Part shown: positions 1 to 7,251 of the stretch, one piece after another | How positions within the stretch are numbered: the first letter of the stretch is position 1 | Layout: each line of letters begins with the position of its first letter | From: Merdivivens faecigallinarum | GTDB lineage: Bacteria; Bacteroidota; Bacteroidia; Bacteroidales; UBA932 | DNA: 10,645 nt | Reading direction: 5' to 3' | Assembly: GCA_017695055.1 (NCBI GenBank) | Contig: JADILY010000158.1 | Span: forward strand, 1-10,645 | The notes under the pieces: generated by a model | Databases searched by the model: none | What the model was told of the DNA's origin: nothing | What the model saw: only the letters and a program-made list of their open reading frames with translations | Position numbers and translations under genes: made by a program

Positions 1-968
1 CCTATATGATTGACTATAAGCCCGGCAACAGAGACCATAATCTGAAGAATTTCATCTTAAACAGGAAGCTGCCGCATCCTTTGCAATATGTGCGAGAGGC
101 TGCTCTGGACAGGCTTTTCGAGGAATTCCGCCGCAAATACCTTGTCCGCAGCCGCAGATACGGTTCTTTGGAGGAGTTGCGGAACGACCCGCCGGCGGCG
201 GATATCTATGTTTCCGGAAGCGACCAGGTGCTCCATCCGCGCACCCTGATGAAAGGTGAACGCCTGCCTGCACCTGCATATATGCTCGATTTCGGGGGAG
301 CTGATGTCTTCAGGGCCGGTTATGCAGTGAGCTTCGGCTGTACTTCATATCCCGAAGGGGCCGCAGCAGTGGCACGGAAATATATCGGCCGCTTCGATTT
401 GCTGTCGGTACGCGAAACGACTGGCGTAAATGTCGCCGAATCCCTCGGTTACAAAGGCCGTCTGTGGACGGTTCCTGACCCGACCATCCTTGCCGGGGCT
501 TCGGCCTATGACAAGGTCTTTTCCGCCGGCGGCAACGGTCCTTCCGGCCATACCGCAACATATCTCCTGCACGGACGGTCCGCACTTAACCCCCGGATAG
601 AACATGATTTCGGGACAGTCAGGCCTTTGGGCGGCTGTTCCGTGCCGGACTGGCTCTTGGAAATCAGATATGCCGACCGCCTTGTGACCAATTCTTTCCA
701 CGGTACAGTATTCGCCCTGCTTTTCCATATCCCTTTCGTTTCCTTGCTGGAAACGGGCGCGGCGGCTGGGATGAACGACCGTTTTGCGACCCTGCTTTCC
801 CGTGTCGGACTCACGGACAGAATCCTTCCCGCCTACGACGGCCGCCGCGCCGAAGAAATCTTCGGCCGCGATATCAGTTGGGATGCCGTGGATTCACTTA
901 TGGACGGATATGCCCGTGAAGGCAGGGACTTCATCGAGATGCTTCTGGCACGTCAGTGTGTCAGATAG
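1..968 (+). CDS. Polysaccharide pyruvyl transferase family protein, 5' truncated by window edge
   Basis: This family transfers pyruvyl groups (from phosphoenolpyruvate) or related groups onto sugars of exopolysaccharides and cell-wall glycans in the cytoplasm. Family marks are visible, counting from the first in-frame Met at position 6: VSGSDQVLHP (69-78), LLSVRE (132-137), a DPT motif (158-160) and the signature TNSFHGTVFA (228-237), followed by a typical tail (NDRFATLLSRVGL). The frame stays open to the left edge, and the first Met lies in MIDYKPGN, which in this family normally follows about 35-40 N-terminal residues. Met at 6 is therefore almost certainly internal and the true start lies outside the window. 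The stretch between DPT and SFHG (about 70 residues) looks shorter than I expect for the family. The stop is TAG at 966-968, overlapping the convergent acyltransferase gene by 16 bases. The acceptor sugar cannot be read from sequence; a capsule or LPS gene cluster to the left is plausible. Confidence 0.85.
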   Translation, partial: YMIDYKPGNRDHNLKNFILNRKLPHPLQYVREAALDRLFEEFRRKYLVRSRRYGSLEELRNDPPAADIYVSGSDQVLHPRTLMKGERLPAPAYMLDFGGADVFRAGYAVSFGCTSYPEGAAAVARKYIGRFDLLSVRETTGVNVAESLGYKGRLWTVPDPTILAGASAYDKVFSAGGNGPSGHTATYLLHGRSALNPRIEHDFGTVRPLGGCSVPDWLLEIRYADRLVTNSFHGTVFALLFHIPFVSLLETGAAAGMNDRFATLLSRVGLTDRILPAYDGRRAEEIFGRDISWDAVDSLMDGYAREGRDFIEMLLARQCVR

Positions 969-1510
969 CCCTCGGGATGTTTTCCTACGAGGTGCATTTC
1001 TTCGTAGATGGCCTGTATTTTTGCAAGGTCTGCGGCGGCATTGTCGCTGAGCTCGAACCGCGGCCCGTGTCCTACACGCTTTGTTCCCCAGTCGAAATAA
1101 CCGAGATATACAGGTACATTGGCTGCCCGTGCGATGGTATGGAAGCCCGTTTTCCATTTTTTTACTGCCTTGCGTGTGCCTTCGGGGGCTATTGCCAGAT
1201 GCAGCCTGTCCTTTTTCTCGAATTCATGGATTATGGAGCGTACCAGCAGGGCGGCTCCCTTACCCCTGTCTACCGGGATGGCTCCTAATTTTTTCAGAAT
1301 CGGGCCGACCGGCCAGAAGAAAAACTCCTTCTTGATCATTATGTGCGGGTCTCCGCCTATGGATTTGTAGTAAAAATACGAGACAAAGAAATCCATGATT
1401 GATGTGTGCGGGACTCCGAGCACGACTGCTTTGGGCTCGGGGATAGGCTCGGGATCGACTGGTGTCCAGCCCATCATCTTCAGCATCAGTTTACAGAATC
1501 TTCTCCACAT
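953..1510 (-). CDS. Small PlsC-type acyltransferase (1-acylglycerol-3-phosphate acyltransferase-like)
   Basis: A 185-residue member of the glycerolipid acyltransferase superfamily (PlsC/LPLAT). The catalytic HX4D box is HTSIMD (residues 35-40). The acceptor-binding block is IPVDRGKG (78-85), and a third block, APEGTR (108-113), is intact. The family moves an acyl chain from acyl-ACP or acyl-CoA to a lysophospholipid or similar acceptor at the inner face of the cytoplasmic membrane. The protein is shorter than classical PlsC (about 240 residues) and lacks a clear N-terminal transmembrane segment, although the hydrophobic aromatic stretch FFVSYFYY (41-48) after the active site could contact the membrane. 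The ATG is 4 bases after the parE stop, so it is probably co-transcribed with parE and translated from the same mRNA. The tail overlaps the pyruvyl transferase gene end to end. Family assignment is strong; the exact acceptor (lysophosphatidate or an aminolipid) is unknown. Confidence 0.88.
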   Translation of the reverse strand: MWRRFCKLMLKMMGWTPVDPEPIPEPKAVVLGVPHTSIMDFFVSYFYYKSIGGDPHIMIKKEFFFWPVGPILKKLGAIPVDRGKGAALLVRSIIHEFEKKDRLHLAIAPEGTRKAVKKWKTGFHTIARAANVPVYLGYFDWGTKRVGHGPRFELSDNAAADLAKIQAIYEEMHLVGKHPEGYLTH

Positions 1511-1514
1511 GGTT

Positions 1515-3365
1515 TTACATTATGTCTTCCAATTCGACTTCCGAACGTAGATTCCCCTTTATGAACTCCTGGCGCTCCATGGTGTTGTCGCCCATGTAAA
1601 ACTCCAGGATTTCCTGGATGGAGTCTTCGTCTGTTATCATTACCTTGTCCAGCCTTATGTCTTTTCCTATGAAATGCCTGAACTCATGGTCCGAGATTTC
1701 CCCGAGGCCTTTGAACCTCGTTATCTCGACTCCTGTCTTCATTTTTTTCGCCGCTGTGTCCTTTTCTTCAATCGAGTAGCAGTAACACGTCTCTTTCTTG
1801 TTCCTTACCCTGAACAGGGGGGTCTGGAGTATGTAGACATGCCCGCGCCTTATCACGTCCGGGAAAAATTTGAGGAAAAACGTTGTTACGAGCATCCTGA
1901 TGTGCATCCCGTCGTCATCCGCATCGGTGGCGATGATGACATTGTTGTACCTGAGGTTGTCCGAGTCCTCTTCTATGCCAAGGGCGGAAACGAGCAGATT
2001 GAATTCCTCGTTTTCGTAAATCACCTTTTTGCTTGCCTTGTAGCAGTTAAGCGGTTTTCCTCTCAGGCTGAAGACCGCCTGCGTATTGGCATCCCGGATT
2101 GTCGTTATCGTACCGCTCGCCGAGTCGCCCTCCGTTATGAAGATGGAACTCTGTTCCCCAAGCTCGTTCTTGTCCCCGTAATGGTAACGGCAGTCGTAGA
2201 GTTTCTTGTTGTGTACGGCGGCCTTTTTCGCCCTCTCTTTCGCCTTTTTCTGTACGCCGCTCATTTCTTTCCGCTCTTTTTCGGAACTCTGGATTTTCTT
2301 GAGCAGTATGTCGGCGGTCTCCCTGTTGATGTGCAGGTAGTTGTCGAGATTCGTCTTTATGAAGTTGTTTACATAGTTCCTGACGGTAGGGCCGTCCTTG
2401 TACATCTCCGTAGAACCGAGCTTGATTTTTGTCTGTGACTCGAAATTGGGCTCGTGTATCCTGATGCTTATGGCCCCCACGATGCCCTGCCTGATGTCGG
2501 AAGGGTCGAAGTCTTTTTTGTAAAACTCCTTTATAGTCTTGGTTATGGCCTCGCGGAAAGCTGCCAGATGGGTTCCGCCGTCGCGGGTGTTCTGCCCATT
2601 TACGAATGAAGCTATGTTTTCCCCGTAACTGTTGTCATGGGTCATCACTATCTCGATGTCGTCCCCGACAAGATGAATCGGCTTGTAAAGCGGTTCCTTC
2701 TTCTCCTTGACCATCGAATCGTTCACAAGGTCGAGAAGCCCGTTCCTGGATATGAAGTCTTTCCCGTTGAGCTTGATAGTCAGGTTCTTGTTGAGGTAGG
2801 AATAGTTCCTCGCCATCGTTTCCACGAACTCCTGATTGAAGTTGTACTCGCCGAAAATATCGATGTCCGGCACGAATCTTACAAAAGTCCCGTTTTTTTC
2901 ATTCGTCGGCCTCGTCGCGGTATCGAGGAGCTTTCCTCCGGAAAATACGGCATATCTCGATTCCCCGTCCCGGAAACTTTCTATATAGAATTCCGAAGAC
3001 AAGGCGTTTACGGCCTTTGAACCGACTCCGTTAAGCCCCACGGACTTGGCGTATACGTCGCTGTCGAATTTCGCTCCTGTGTTGAGGGTAGTCACTACTT
3101 TTACAAGTGAATTCAGGGGTATTCCGTGCCCGAAATCCCTTACCGAGGCGCTCTTTCCGTCCACTTCCAGGACGATGGTCTTTCCATGCCCGCTGATGAA
3201 CTCGTCTATGGCGTTGTCTATTATCTCTTTCAGCAGCACATAGATTCCGTCGTCAGGGCTTTCCCCGTTACCGAGGCGGCCGATGTACATTCCGGCACGC
3301 CGGCGGATATGCTCGTTCCAGTCGAGCGTGATTATCTTGTCGTCTGTGTAATCGTTCGTATTCAT
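1515..3365 (-). CDS. parE: DNA topoisomerase IV subunit B (ParE)
   Basis: ATPase subunit of the type IIA topoisomerase that decatenates daughter chromosomes. With start ATG at 3363-3365 it has 616 residues. In order: GHKL ATPase domain with EIIDNAIDE (47-55), DFGHGIP (77-83) and GLNGVGSKAVNAL (110-122); transducer domain with the QTK loop (QTKIKLGS, 311-318); Toprim domain with EGDSASG (412-418), DADDDG (481-486, the acidic metal triad) and RFKGLGEI (550-557). The pattern MYIGRLGNGESPDDGIYVLL (26-45) is characteristic of Bacteroidetes ParE rather than GyrB, and the length also fits ParE. An in-frame TTG at 3384-3386 would add seven residues but lies inside the promoter's -7 box, so I reject it. 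A parC gene is not in the window; instead a PlsC-like acyltransferase follows 4 bases downstream. GyrB is the only realistic alternative name. Confidence 0.93.
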   Translation of the reverse strand: MNTNDYTDDKIITLDWNEHIRRRAGMYIGRLGNGESPDDGIYVLLKEIIDNAIDEFISGHGKTIVLEVDGKSASVRDFGHGIPLNSLVKVVTTLNTGAKFDSDVYAKSVGLNGVGSKAVNALSSEFYIESFRDGESRYAVFSGGKLLDTATRPTNEKNGTFVRFVPDIDIFGEYNFNQEFVETMARNYSYLNKNLTIKLNGKDFISRNGLLDLVNDSMVKEKKEPLYKPIHLVGDDIEIVMTHDNSYGENIASFVNGQNTRDGGTHLAAFREAITKTIKEFYKKDFDPSDIRQGIVGAISIRIHEPNFESQTKIKLGSTEMYKDGPTVRNYVNNFIKTNLDNYLHINRETADILLKKIQSSEKERKEMSGVQKKAKERAKKAAVHNKKLYDCRYHYGDKNELGEQSSIFITEGDSASGTITTIRDANTQAVFSLRGKPLNCYKASKKVIYENEEFNLLVSALGIEEDSDNLRYNNVIIATDADDDGMHIRMLVTTFFLKFFPDVIRRGHVYILQTPLFRVRNKKETCYCYSIEEKDTAAKKMKTGVEITRFKGLGEISDHEFRHFIGKDIRLDKVMITDEDSIQEILEFYMGDNTMERQEFIKGNLRSEVELEDIM

Positions 3366-3382
3366 CAACGGTAAAATTTCGT

Positions 3383-3391
3383 GCAAAAATA
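3383..3391 (-). promoter_or_regulatory. Bacteroidetes -7 element of the parE promoter
   Basis: On the minus strand this reads TATTTTTGC, a full match to the Bacteroidetes -7 consensus TAnnTTTG with a following C. It sits 17 bases before the parE ATG, giving a leader of only about 10-15 bases. I see no good TTG -33 element at the expected distance. An AT-rich inverted repeat with one mismatch (3391-3407) lies directly upstream and could be an operator or simply A/T-tract DNA. The call rests on motif and position only. Confidence 0.6.
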
Positions 3392-3445
3392 CTAAAAAAT
3401 TTTCAGTAGTTGAGCAGAGGTGCGGTCGTTTGGACCCGACGGAAG

Positions 3446-3462
3446 CCGGAACGAAATTCCGG
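3446..3462. repeat. Perfect 6-bp inverted repeat upstream of the envelope operon
   Basis: CCGGAA (3446-3451) and TTCCGG (3457-3462) are perfect inverted arms around the 5-base spacer CGAAA. The repeat lies just upstream of the -33 box (3470-3473) of the plus-strand promoter, where an activator or repressor could bind. It is not followed by a T-run, so it does not look like an intrinsic terminator. No regulator gene is adjacent. Repeats this short also arise by chance. Confidence 0.35.
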
Positions 3463-3469
3463 TCAGTTG

Positions 3470-3499
3470 TTTGAAATCCCGAAAAATTATTACCTTTGC
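3470..3499 (+). promoter_or_regulatory. Promoter of the DUF4493-barrel-PCMD operon
   Basis: TTTG at 3470-3473 and TACCTTTGC at 3491-3499 match the Bacteroidetes -33 and -7 elements, with 17 bases between them, inside the range I recall for this sigma factor. Transcription should begin near 3503-3506, giving a leader of about 57-60 bases before the ATG at 3563. The leader contains a six-codon frame (3530-3550, MLGKLI), which I regard as chance. The promoter fires away from parE. Confidence 0.7.
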
Positions 3500-3562
3500 T
3501 GCTTCGGACTTTATTGCAAAGCCGATTTTATGTTAGGAAAATTGATTTAAACTGTGTTTGAA

Positions 3563-4756
3563 ATGAAGAAATTTATTTATCTGTTTCTGGCCGTGGCGGC
3601 TTTTGCAACTGCTTCATGCCAGGAAAAAATGGTCAGTGGGGCAAAGGGTACATTGGCTTTTACGTTGGAATATGACGGCAATGATTATATCGACATTTCC
3701 ACCAAAGCCGTGGATTTCAATCTGTCATCCATGGCAGTCGTGATAAGGGATGCCGGTGATACGGAAGTCGCTTCTTATCCGGATGCTTCGGCCATGCCTG
3801 CCGAAATACAGCTCGCCCCAGGCCAGTATACAGTCAAGGCTTATACTTCAGGGGTGGCTGAAGCCGCTTTCGACTCCCCTTCATTCTCCGGTGAAAAGGA
3901 ATTCACCATAACGGAAGGCGAAGTTACCACCGTGGAACTGTCCTGCGGGCTTGACAATGTAAAGGTTTCGGTAAATCTCGACAAGTCTTTTACGGATGCA
4001 ATCAAGGACTACAGCGTGACGGTGACGGCTGTCAATTATGACAAATCGCTGGTTTTCACTTCCCAATATATAGAGGAAGGGAAGGCCGCCTATTTCGCCG
4101 TATCGCCATTGAAGGTAAATGTAGTGGGCAAGAGGATTTCCAATGACGAGCCTGTCGACATAGTGACCGATATCGAGGATGTGAACCCTCGCGACCACTT
4201 CATACTGAACATATCCGTGAAGGAGGTTCCGTCTACGGAAGGCTCTGGAACCATAAAGATATCGATAGACGAAAGTACCAATGACAGGAATGTGGACATA
4301 ACGGTGCCGGCAGAGCCGGTGGAGCCTGTGGGAGCTGCTCCTGAAATCACTTTCTCCTGCCCCGATGATGTGACCTTTACCGATGCCGAAGCGCAGTCCG
4401 CGGTAGTGGACGTTACCATAAAGGCTGAAAACGGGATAGAGAACCTGTATGTGAAGATTGAATCACAGACCCTTCTCGGCCTTCTCGGCGGGTTGGGACT
4501 GGGGGATGTCGTGGCTTCCGGCAACTGGGACATAGCCAACGTTTCCGATCCGGAATTGGCCGAATTCCTCGGCGGACTGGGGCTTTACAATGCGGAAGAC
4601 CCGATAAAAGGGAAGACAGAACATACTTTTTCCATCGGTCTTTTCATGTCGTTTATGTTTGCTTCCCCTGACCCTTATCCTTTTGCAATAAGGGTGGTGG
4701 ATTCGAAAGGACAGGAAACATCAAAGACCCTTACAGTTCATAGGGTGGCTGAATAA
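3563..4756 (+). CDS. DUF4493 domain lipoprotein
   Basis: A 397-residue predicted lipoprotein, first gene of a three-gene envelope operon. The signal peptide (1-18) ends in a lipobox-like TAS before Cys19, followed by QEK, so the mature protein should be anchored in the outer membrane. Residues 27-245 fit the Bacteroidales family DUF4493: GTLAFTLEYDGN, STKA, a pattern of the type LPxxIxLxPGxYTVKAYT (79-95 here), FDSPSFSGEKEFTITEGE and ELSCGLDNVKVSVN. A Pro/Glu linker (PAEPVEPVG, 249-257) leads to a C-terminal domain (about 262-395) that ends like an Ig-type strand pair (FAIRVVDSKGQETSKTLTV). That domain carries the hexapeptide LGGLGL twice (308-313 and 336-341). The start is ATG at 3563, not the in-frame GTG at 3554, because Met-Lys-Lys opens a standard signal peptide. 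The barrel gene follows 14 bases downstream. The molecular function of the family is unknown to me; a surface or cell-envelope structural or binding role is inference. Confidence 0.85.
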   Translation: MKKFIYLFLAVAAFATASCQEKMVSGAKGTLAFTLEYDGNDYIDISTKAVDFNLSSMAVVIRDAGDTEVASYPDASAMPAEIQLAPGQYTVKAYTSGVAEAAFDSPSFSGEKEFTITEGEVTTVELSCGLDNVKVSVNLDKSFTDAIKDYSVTVTAVNYDKSLVFTSQYIEEGKAAYFAVSPLKVNVVGKRISNDEPVDIVTDIEDVNPRDHFILNISVKEVPSTEGSGTIKISIDESTNDRNVDITVPAEPVEPVGAAPEITFSCPDDVTFTDAEAQSAVVDVTIKAENGIENLYVKIESQTLLGLLGGLGLGDVVASGNWDIANVSDPELAEFLGGLGLYNAEDPIKGKTEHTFSIGLFMSFMFASPDPYPFAIRVVDSKGQETSKTLTVHRVAE

Positions 4757-4770
4757 TATTTTTGTTGAAA

Positions 4771-5553
4771 ATGAATTTTTTTAAAACCATTGTCGTTTCT
4801 GTGGCGCTCATGGCTTTCTCGACGCCGGCAATGCTTGCCGAAGAGGAGCCGGAGCGTTTCGACAGAGGCCTGGGCAGGAACAAATCTTTCGTTTTCGTGC
4901 CCAAAGGGACTGTGATGGCCGGAATGTCCGTGTCTTATGCCAATTATGATTTCGACAACTACAAATTCCTTATTGTCGACGGCATGACGGTTTCGGGAAG
5001 CAGTTTCGGCATAGCTCCCCACGTTTCCTATTTTGTGAAGAACAACCTTTCCTTAGGGGCGCGTTTCGATTATGATACCTACAGCATAGGCATGGGAGGC
5101 GCTTCCATAGACCTTTCCGATGACCTTGCCTTCGATATAGGTGATGGAAACATTATCGACAGAAGCTACCTTGCATCGCTTACTATGAGGAACTATTTCC
5201 CGATAAGCGACAGCAAGCGCTTCGGCTTCTTTACGGAAGTCAGGCTTACTGGAGGTTACGGACAGGGAAAGAACTACAAGGTAGTGGACGGGAACAAGTA
5301 CGGGACTTATCAGGACATGATGCAGTTCGAACTCGGCTTTATCCCGGGAATCGTGTTTTTCGTCACCAATGAGACTGCTTTCGAAATATCCGTCGGTGTC
5401 CTCGGCTTCGACTACAAGCGTGTGAGACAATATACCAATCAGGTGTATGAGGGGACTTTTGAAAAGAGCGGGGCGAATTTCAAGATTAACATCCTCAACA
5501 TAGATTTCGGAATCACATTCTATATACCGACAAATACGGGAAGGGGAAAATAG
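4771..5553 (+). CDS. Outer-membrane beta-barrel protein
   Basis: A 260-residue predicted outer-membrane protein. Residues 1-23 form a Sec signal peptide with a probable signal peptidase I site after AMLA (20-23); there is no lipobox Cys. The mature part is made of alternating hydrophobic/polar segments with many aromatics and glycines, as in OmpA-like or porin-like small barrels: MAGMSVSYANYDF, LSLGARFDYDTYSIGMG, YLASLTMRNYFPI, FGFFTEVRLTGGYGQG, MMQFELGFIPGIVFFV, AFEISVGVLGFDYK and the last strand FKINILNIDFGITFYI. I estimate 8-10 strands. A short basic tail (TNTGRGK) follows the last strand instead of the usual terminal aromatic residue. The start is ATG at 4771 (a TTG nine bases upstream is in frame but unneeded). 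It lies 14 bases after the DUF4493 gene and 2 bases before the PCMD gene, so the three products are likely made together. The specific function is not recognisable. Confidence 0.82.
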   Translation: MNFFKTIVVSVALMAFSTPAMLAEEEPERFDRGLGRNKSFVFVPKGTVMAGMSVSYANYDFDNYKFLIVDGMTVSGSSFGIAPHVSYFVKNNLSLGARFDYDTYSIGMGGASIDLSDDLAFDIGDGNIIDRSYLASLTMRNYFPISDSKRFGFFTEVRLTGGYGQGKNYKVVDGNKYGTYQDMMQFELGFIPGIVFFVTNETAFEISVGVLGFDYKRVRQYTNQVYEGTFEKSGANFKINILNIDFGITFYIPTNTGRGK

Positions 5554-5555
5554 CC

Positions 5556-7232
5556 ATGGTAAGGAAGTCATTTTCTTTTGTTCTGCCGTTCTTTCTGCTG
5601 GCGGCCGTTACGGGCTGTCTGAAGAACGACATGTCTTATCCGGATGTGAAGCCGGCTATTACCGCCATCCGCTTTGAAGGCCAGGTGGGAGATGCAGTCA
5701 TTGACAATGCCACAAGGACGGTGACTGTCGATATTTATGAAACAGTGGACCTTTCTTCGGTAAAACTTCTGGAAATATCTTCCAACTACGATTCCATTAT
5801 AAGTTTCGGGGCGGGGGTTGTCCAGAATGCCTCGGAAACCTATATGGATTTGCGCAATCCCGTCGTCGTGACTGTCAGCGTGTACGAATCTTTCGAATGG
5901 ACCATAATCGCCAGGCAGGAGATTGTAAGGTATTTCAAGATACGCAACCAGGTCGGTTCCGAAGATATCAACAATGAAGAAAAAATGGTCGTCGTGAAGG
6001 TGGCGGAATCCAATCCTCTCTCCGAAATAGAAGTCCTCGAAGCGAAACTCGGCATGGAGGGCAGCGTGATTGCTCCCGATTTCAGGGAAGTGCATGATTT
6101 TACGGACCTCGTCTATTTCGATGTCTCGTATGGGGAAACTTCCGAGAAGTGGGGCGTGCGGGTCCTTCCATGGGAAGTCGGCCTCGGCATTTCATCCGTG
6201 AATGCATGGGCTTTCAGTGCCGATGTCACGGGTTCCGTGTCGGGCAATGCGGCGGAAACGGTTTTCGAATATAAAAAGGCTTCGGACGAGTCCTGGACCC
6301 GTTTCGAAGGGGATGTCTCGGTGGACGGAATCAATGTTTCGGCTACCATTGCGGGTTTGCAGGACGATACCGATTATGTGGTGAGGATGGTTTCCGGCGA
6401 AGAGCACTCAGCGGAATTCGATTTCCATACTGAGGCTGCCGTGCAACTGCCGAACAGTTCATACGACGCCTGGTTCCAAAACAGCAAGGGAGCTTGGTTC
6501 CCCCGTGCTTCCGAGGATGCGGAAACATGGTGGGATACGGCCAATATGGGGGCCAATACGCTGGGCCCTGTGAATCCGACGACTCCTGAATACGATTTTC
6601 TTGCGGTTGCCGGCGAAGGAAAACGTGCGGCCCGTCTTGAAACGAAATCGGTTTTGGGAGTGATGGCGGCAGGAAACCTTTACAGCGGGCGTTACAAGGG
6701 CACTGAAGGCCTTTCGGCCCTGCTCGAATTCGGCGTGCCTTTCGAGTCTCGTCCTATAGGGCTCAGGGGATACTATTCATACGAGCCTGCCGTTATAAAC
6801 AAGGTGGATGAACCGTATGAGGACTTGATGGGGCGCACGGACATGTGCCAGATATACATCATGCTCACCGCCTGGGACAAGCCTTTCGATGTCAACAGCA
6901 CGAAGCGCCAGTACATAGACATGGACGATCCGGACATACTCGCTTTCAGGGAGCTCGTTACGGACAAGAGCACCAATGGCGAGTGGGTGGAGTTCTTCAT
7001 CCATCTCGATGACGAGGCATGGAGGGACAAGGCCCGCAAAGCCACGCACATAGTGGTAATCTCATGTGCAAGCCGTTATGGCAATTATTTTACCGGCGGT
7101 GTGGGAAGTCTGCTTTATGTGGATGAATTCGAGCTCGTGTATGATGAATCCACTGTTCCGCGGGACGGCTCGGTGGTCATCGTTGACAAGGACTATGTGA
7201 ACAGCAATGCTGACATAGGCGACAGGGAATAA
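5556..7232 (+). CDS. PCMD-domain lipoprotein with tandem Ig-like N-terminal repeats
   Basis: A 558-residue predicted lipoprotein with lipobox VTG before Cys21 (signal 1-20), followed by LKND. Two related beta-sandwich-like modules follow, about 34-120 (ITAIRFEGQVGDAVIDNATR, then VTVDI) and 123-204 (VRYFKIRNQVGSEDINNEEK, then MVVVKV), ending in EWTIIAR and KWGVRVL respectively. A fibronectin-III-like domain spans about 211-293 (TVFEYKKASDESW, then IAGLQDDTDYVVRMV). The C-terminal part (about 297-530) fits the putative carbohydrate metabolism domain PCMD (PF13201): LPNSSYDAWF, WWDTANMGANTL, TTPEYDFLAV, GNLYSGRYKG, FGVPFESRPIGLRGYYSYEP and YVDEFELVYD. The family's structural representative, BT2081 of B. 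thetaiotaomicron, suggested carbohydrate binding or processing as I recall; no catalytic residues are established. The ATG lies 2 bases after the barrel stop, behind an A/G-rich stretch. A role in surface glycan binding or adhesion is inference. Confidence 0.87.
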   Translation: MVRKSFSFVLPFFLLAAVTGCLKNDMSYPDVKPAITAIRFEGQVGDAVIDNATRTVTVDIYETVDLSSVKLLEISSNYDSIISFGAGVVQNASETYMDLRNPVVVTVSVYESFEWTIIARQEIVRYFKIRNQVGSEDINNEEKMVVVKVAESNPLSEIEVLEAKLGMEGSVIAPDFREVHDFTDLVYFDVSYGETSEKWGVRVLPWEVGLGISSVNAWAFSADVTGSVSGNAAETVFEYKKASDESWTRFEGDVSVDGINVSATIAGLQDDTDYVVRMVSGEEHSAEFDFHTEAAVQLPNSSYDAWFQNSKGAWFPRASEDAETWWDTANMGANTLGPVNPTTPEYDFLAVAGEGKRAARLETKSVLGVMAAGNLYSGRYKGTEGLSALLEFGVPFESRPIGLRGYYSYEPAVINKVDEPYEDLMGRTDMCQIYIMLTAWDKPFDVNSTKRQYIDMDDPDILAFRELVTDKSTNGEWVEFFIHLDDEAWRDKARKATHIVVISCASRYGNYFTGGVGSLLYVDEFELVYDESTVPRDGSVVIVDKDYVNSNADIGDRE

Positions 7233-7251
7233 GAAGCTGTTTAAAATAAAA

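Noticed and set aside
1674..2438. 254-codon plus-strand open frame opposite parE
   Set aside because: It is antisense to the transducer and Toprim parts of parE. Its Val/Arg/Leu-rich composition is a by-product of the parE codons and it has no promoter or start context.
3530..3550. Six-codon leader frame (MLGKLI) before the DUF4493 gene
   Set aside because: Too short to judge, with no repeated codons typical of attenuation and no alternative hairpins. Such frames are expected by chance in a 60-base leader.
3554..3562. GTG start three codons upstream of the DUF4493 ATG
   Set aside because: ATG at 3563 opens a standard Met-Lys-Lys lipoprotein signal peptide; the extension adds nothing.
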